A stretch of DNA of 7,830 nucleotides from Lysobacterales bacterium (GTDB lineage Bacteria; Pseudomonadota; Gammaproteobacteria; Xanthomonadales; S139-57): positions 1-7,830 of the forward strand of contig JALWTZ010000120.1 in NCBI GenBank assembly GCA_026993285.1, in the 5' to 3' direction. The stretch's first letter is position 1, and every line of letters starts with the position of its first letter. The position numbers and the translations under genes were made by a program. Positions 1 to 6,100 of this stretch are shown here, in pieces. The notes under the pieces were generated by a model that saw only the letters and a program-made list of their open reading frames with translations, was not told the DNA's origin and searched no databases.

Positions 1-53
1 GATCACAATTCCGGCTGGATGCCGAACACAGGGAAACCGGGGGCTCAACCGCT
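1..53 (+). other. Upstream edge; weak ribosome-binding region
   Basis: Only 53 bases precede the start. No convincing -10/-35 pair can be seen. The purine stretch GGGGG at 39-43, about 10 bases before ATG 54, is the only candidate Shine-Dalgarno element, and it is weak. The coding frame of the large gene stays open through this stretch but without a usable ATG, GTG or TTG. The end of an upstream gene could be present, because frame 1 stays open to a TGA at 94-96, but nothing in its translation is recognisable. Confidence 0.3.
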
Positions 54-128
54 ATGCTGTATTCATCTTTTCGTCTCTTTTGTCGTTCCGTGTTGATTCT
101 GCTTGCGTTGCTGGCTGCAGCCACGGCT
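54..128 (+). other. Sec-type signal peptide (residues 1-25)
   Basis: The N-terminus has a short basic region (Arg7, Arg11), then a hydrophobic core VLILLALLAAA at residues 13-23, then the small-residue site Ala-Thr-Ala before Gln26, which fits the A-x-A rule of signal peptidase I. There is no lipobox cysteine at the cleavage point: Cys10 lies before the core. The mature protein should therefore be exported to the periplasm or beyond as a non-lipoprotein. Confidence 0.88.
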
Positions 129-3100
129 CAGGGCAAGGAAACTGTCAGTTCGCCCACGGTGACCGTGACTGACAACAATGGCGGTGGGTTTGATATTGGT
201 GATACCGTCACCATAGCAGTCAGTTTTACCCATACCCCCTCCGACCCCGGTGGTACAACAGCAGTTATCAGTAATGCGCTGGATATTGATTTGTCACTGC
301 CTTCGGGCTTGTCAGCCACGGGTACAGCGACTTGTACCAAAAGCCCCTCGGCGGCCAGTAATAATGGCACCTGCAGCAATACCGGCTGGACGGGCATCGA
401 CCTCAATCCTACGGATTCGGGTGCTCAAACCTACACCCTGACGGTGAGCGCGGTAATTCAGGATCAGGGTGCTTTTGATGTAACTGGTAAGCTGGTCAAC
501 ATCCAGACCAGTGCCGTGACGTCGCCCGCATCGACTACAGCTACCGACAACAGCATTGTGCCCGTGGATTTGTCTCTGGCGCTGACCTCCAGTGTGGCAG
601 GCCCTGTGGCACTGAATACCGATGTCACTTTTACCGTCACCATCAGCAATGGGGGTACGCGTGCGGCTTCCGGAGTGAGTTGGCAGGCAGTATTGCCAGG
701 CGGTTATACGCTGAAAACGGGTAGCAGCCTTTCTGGCAGCGGATTGAATGTGGCTGCGGGTGGAAATGTTACAGCCAGCTTTGTGGCAACGGCTGGACCC
801 GGTGCCAGCAGCAGTGATTATCAGATTACAGCCCAGGTCACTGCACAGAATGAACCGGATACGGATTCCACCGCCAACAATGGTGTCGCCACTGAGGATG
901 ACTATGACAGCCTGACGGTCACCGCCACCCAGGAAGTGGACCTGGATCTGAGCTTCAGCAACCCCAGCACGCCGCCCAGCGTGGATGTGGGTACGGCCCA
1001 GAGTTATACCATCACCCTGACCAACAATGGCCCATCCACCCTCGCGGATGGTGAATTCGCCTTGTATGTGCCCACGGGCTACACCATCAGCAATGGTGGC
1101 GGGGCTGTGCAAGGTTCTAGTACCAAGTGTGTGTCCACTGTTGGTTGCAAGCTCCTGACCTGGTCCGGGCTTTCTCTGGCCGCCAATGCCAGCCTGACCA
1201 GAACCGTCAGCCTTACACCTAATGCCGGTATGGGGACAGCGGGAGACTTCAGGCTGATTACGGAAGTGACGGCGGTCAACAACAGTGGTGGGCTGAGCTG
1301 GAGCAGTGCGGAAACACCCAATAACTATTCCAACAGCACACCCACGGGTGAAAACGACGAAGATACCCTGGATTTGCAGTTGGCGGATGTTTCCGTTGGC
1401 CTGGAGGTCAATGGCGGCAGTCTGAACCCCTATACCGGGAGCACTGTGCCGGTCGCAATCGCCTTGGGCAATGCCGGTGTGCGTAATACGGGTGCCGTCA
1501 ATGTTTGCTTGACCTATGGTAGTGGCATCAGCCCGAATATTTCCGGTGTATCTGGCCTGAGTACGGGCAGTGCGGCCAATAATTGTGCTGGCGGTGTGTT
1601 GTGGTCGGTCACGGATGTACCGACAGGCACAACCACTGCTTCAGGTGCGGTTGCTGTCAGCTTTACTGTGGATGTGGCGGCCACCGGCAACTATCAATTG
1701 ACCGCCGAAGTGGTGTCAGAGGCTGCGCCGGATATCGATTCCGTACCCAACAACCAGGATGCCAATGAGGATGATGAACGCAGTGTTGTCTTGTCACCGG
1801 TTCAGAACGCCGACCTGAGTCTGACCATGACAGTGGACAACAGTACGCCGGTGGTGGGCGATACCATTACCTTTACCCTGCAAGTAGACAATGCCGGGCC
1901 CAATGATGTGACCGGTGTGTCCCTGCAAGACAGCGTGCCCGATGGCTTTGGCAATATTGCCAATATCAGTAATGGTGGTACTCGCAGCGGCAGCGTGATC
2001 ACCTGGTCCGGTATCTCGGTGGCCGCGGGAGGCAGTGTTACCCGTACCTTTACGGTGGATGTGCAGGGTGGTGGCAGCAGTTATTTGAATACGGCTGAAA
2101 TCACGGCTTCGGGTTTGGCGGACCTGGATTCCACGCCCAACAACGGTGTAACCAGTGAAGATGATTATGCCGAGCTGAATGTACCGCCCCCACTGGTGGA
2201 TCTGGAAATCACCGCCGAGGGCAGCCCGAACCCTGTACCTGCCATTGCCGGTGACACGTTCAGTTATGCCTTCCGGGTCAGCAATATCTCCTCCATCAAC
2301 GCGCCCGGCAGTACGGTGTCAGACAGCGCGCCCCTCTATCAGAATGCCGGTGAGGCTGGTTTTGAAGCTTCCACCGTGCAATGGAGCTGCCAGGCTTACA
2401 GTACCGATGCCGCGGGCAACACCACAGCGACCAGCTCGGCCTGTTGTGTGGCTGGCGGGAATGCCAGCCAGTGCGGCAGTTCCAGCCCGGTGATGATCAG
2501 TGGCAACAGCCTGAGCAGCTACGCGGTGGACTTGCCGGCCAACAGCTTCCTGGTATTCAAGGCCACGGGAACGCTGGACCCGCGTTCCAGTACAGCCGCG
2601 GTATTGAACAATGCGGCTACGGCACAGGTATCGGCTTCGCAGACAGAGAATGTCACCAGCAACAACAGCAACATCAATGTACTCAACGGTACAACGGTGG
2701 CTGCACAGGCGGATCTGGCCCTGAGCAAGACCGTGCAGACGATCAATTGCCCGACTCCACAGCAGAAAGGCCAGGTTGGGGGCAACACCTGTGCCTACAG
2801 CTTCTTTGAAATCATCTATGAAATACAGGTCAGTAATAACGGTCCCAGCAAGGTCAACAATGCTACGGTTACCGATACTCTGAAAGCCGGGGATTTCTCT
2901 GACGCCAACGGTTTCAGTTATTCCTGGACTTGCGCCATCACTACCCAGGGGGCTAACGGAGAGAGTGGTTGTACCGCTTCCGGTAGCGGGGACCTGATCG
3001 ATAATGCCCTGACCCTGGAACCCGGCGCGGTAGCCACCTATACCTTTACAACCTATACCGCCACAGATACCGGGCGGGTAGAAAATACCGCCACGGTGAG

Positions 3101-6100
3101 CGTGCCCGCCGGTGTGGCGGAAACCAACCCCAGCAACAACAGTGATACCGAAATTGTCGGCCTCAGCGGGCAGGCGGATCTTTCGGTCAGCATGAGCGCA
3201 CCGGCGAGTGTGGTGGCTGGTGAGCAGATCAGCTGGAGCATGCTGGTCAGCAATACGCCGGCATCGGATGATGCCCTGGGTACCCGCATAACCGATCTGT
3301 TTCCCCCACAGGTGGAAAATGTGCAGTGGACCTGCAGTGCGGTCACTCCCATTCCCGGTGATCTGAGCCCGGTATATCTGGAAACCACCCCCGACCTGGT
3401 TACACCGGTAGCGATGCAGTTCAGTACCCTGGGTGATCAACTCTATGTGCTGGGTGCGGACAGCGATGCCATCGTGGTTTATCGCCGGGAAGTGGTGCAG
3501 GGCAATCTTTTTGGTGCCCTGACACTGATTGACACGGAACAGCAGAATGTCAACAGTGACAACGGACAGACCGTGGATGGCATGACCGCACCCGTAGCCC
3601 TGGACATATCCCCGGACCAGCGTTTCGTTTATGTGGTTTCCACCGGTGATGCCAGTGCCAGCCCGGCCATTGCACCGGCACTGGTCTGGTTCAATCGTGA
3701 CAGTAACCCGCAATCCGCGCAGTACGGCAAACTGACCTATGCCGGCACGGTTTCACTCAATCAGGCACCCACGGCTGTACGGGTTTCACCGGATGGGCAG
3801 CAACTGTATGTACTGGATGGTACGGAACTGACAGTCTATGACCGGGATGCTGCTCTGGGCTCCCCCAGTAATGCGCGCCAAGCCTTTAATGCTGGCGGTA
3901 CGGCCATGGCCTTTGTCGATGATGGCAGTCATGTATTGCTGGGGCAGACCAGTGGTGTGCTGCTGTTGCAACGGGATGACAACAGTAACAGCAACGGCTT
4001 CGGATTGTTGCAAACCCCCGCTGTCGCTTCTGTGAGCAGTGTTGCTACGCAAATGGGTGTGACACCGGATGAAAAGTGGGTACTGGTCGCCAATGGCAGC
4101 ACGGTGAATGCGCATGCACTGGATGTGGCCGCCGGTACCATCAACGCCACACCGTCCACGCTGTCGGTGGTGGACAATGCCAGTACACCCCGGGTAGTGC
4201 AGGGCATGGCCATCAGCCCGGATGGGGAGCATGTGCTGCTCAGCAGCAATGGCTATCGTGGCTACTACCGGCTGGACACCACTACCGGTGTGCTCAGCAA
4301 GCAGGATGAGTTTGTGGATGCCACCAAGGATAGCCGGGCGGCAGCCTTCAGCCCGGATGGCCGGCATTTGATCGCCGGTTTCGTCAAGAACCCGGACGAT
4401 GGTCTGGATATCTATGATCGCAAGGCACCCGATCCCATTCTCACTTTCCTGGAGCAGGATCGTCAGGGAGATGCCAGTGGCGTGGATGGACTGACGGGTG
4501 CCACGGCACTGGCGCTGCGCAGCGATGGAACTGCTCTCTATGCTAGCGGCATTGCCGGCCAGGGGAGTCTGGTCTGGTTTACACGAGATGAAAACAAGGG
4601 CCGTGATCCGGCCACTGCCGGTGATCATCTGGTTTATGCCGGCAGCCTGTTTGGTGGCGCCAACGGCATTCCGTCCATGCGCGATGTCTTCGATATCGAA
4701 CCCCTGAATGGCTACCTGTATCTGGCTTCCCAGACGGATAACCGCATTCTGATCTTTTCCGTCAGCGCGACAACTACGCCATTGTATGTGGGTGAGATCA
4801 GCGACGCGGTCAATCTGGCCGGGGTCACGGGTCTGGTAGCTGATCCGGCCCGCAATGTGCTCTATGCCACTTCGCTGTACGGCGATGCGGTGGTGGTCTA
4901 CGCCCAGGACAGCAACACCGGGCTGCTCTCCCAAATGCAGGTAATCCGCGATTCGGATCCCGGCATTTCCGGTCTGGATGGTGCCTTCCAGCTGGCTCTG
5001 ACTCCGGACAGTGCCACCACCGGCACTCCCGGTCATCTGCTGGTAACCTCCAGTATTGCCGACCAGCTGGTGGTGTTCAGTCGTGACAACACCGGTCTGC
5101 TGCAATATGAAACCGCCTATGCCGGTGTGGGTGACCGCCCTCTGGCCGTGCTGGCCACTGGTGATGGTCGGCATGTCTATGTAGGTGCGGCCAACAGCCA
5201 TTCCATCGCCGTATTGCAGCGGGTGGCCGACGGCAACCGCAGCGACTATGGCAATCTGGTGCTGCTGGGGCAGTATGTGAACGGCTATGGCGGTGTCAGC
5301 GGCATACGGGGTGTGCGCGGCCTGGCATTGAGCCCGGATGACCGCCGCCTGTATGTGGCCGCCGAGGTGGATGGCAGCCTGAGTGTTTTCGACCGCAACG
5401 ATGAGCCCACCAGTGCCGAATTCGGCCAGCTGACCCAGGTGTTGCGTCACGAGGATAACCTCAATGGGGTGGACGGGCTGGAACAGGTCTATGCCACCCT
5501 GGCTTCTGCCGATGGTCGTTTCGTTTACACTGCGGCACTGGCGGACAATGCCGTGGCCAGTTTTGCCCAAGGCACCGGTTCCCGTTGTCCGGCCAGCGGA
5601 ACTGGCAATATCAACCAGCTGCTGGTGGATGTGGCCGCCGGTGGGAATCTGCGCTTTGAGGTTACCGCGGATGTATTGCCTTCCGCCACGGTGGGCAGCC
5701 TGAGCAACACCATGACCGTGGAAGATCCGCAAGGCTTTACCGACACCACGCCCAGCGTGTCGGATACACAAGCCACCAGCCTGCTCACCCGTGTGGATTT
5801 GCAGATCAGCAAGACCGACAACCGGGTCAGCGCAACGGCAGGCGAGGCTTTGGACTATGAAATCGTGGTCCGCAACCAGGGGCCTTCCGATGCCATTCAC
5901 CAGGCACCGGATACCGTCTTGCTCCGGGATGTATTGGACCCGTCCCTGTTTGATACCACCCAGGTCAGCTGGACCTGCGAGGCCACCGGTTCCGGGCGCC
6001 TGACCCTGACCGATGTGGAATACGATGGCATCAATCAGGCGGATGGTCTGGCAGGAGCCAGCGCCACGGCCATTGCCCCGCCACTCAACGGTACGGGTAG

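Larger units (their letters stand above)
3174..5792 (+). other. DUF11 domain 7, split by a 750-residue double-propeller insert
   Basis: The first half, residues 1041-1097, runs ADLSVSMSAPASVVAGEQ through VQWTCSAV. The second half resumes at residue 1844 with RCPASGTGNINQLLVDVAAGG, then the SLSNTMTVEDPQG strand, and ends near residue 1913. Joined, the halves make one normal DUF11 domain equivalent to domain 6. The break falls exactly between the WTC cysteine (Cys1094, 3333-3335) and the CPASG cysteine (Cys1845, 5586-5588), which in domain 6 are 13 residues apart. Confidence 0.8.

Noticed and set aside
19..96. ATG at 19 opening a 25-codon frame that ends at TGA 94-96
   Set aside because: It overlaps the signal peptide region out of frame, has no ribosome-binding site in the 18 bases before it, and gives no recognisable peptide. 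It could be the tail of an upstream gene, but this cannot be judged from the window.
2179..2809. Short + strand frames at 2179-2493 and 2381-2809
   Set aside because: They are other-frame readings inside the DUF11 domain 5-6 region, with no recognisable motif. The frame of the large gene is continuous across them, so no frameshift is needed.
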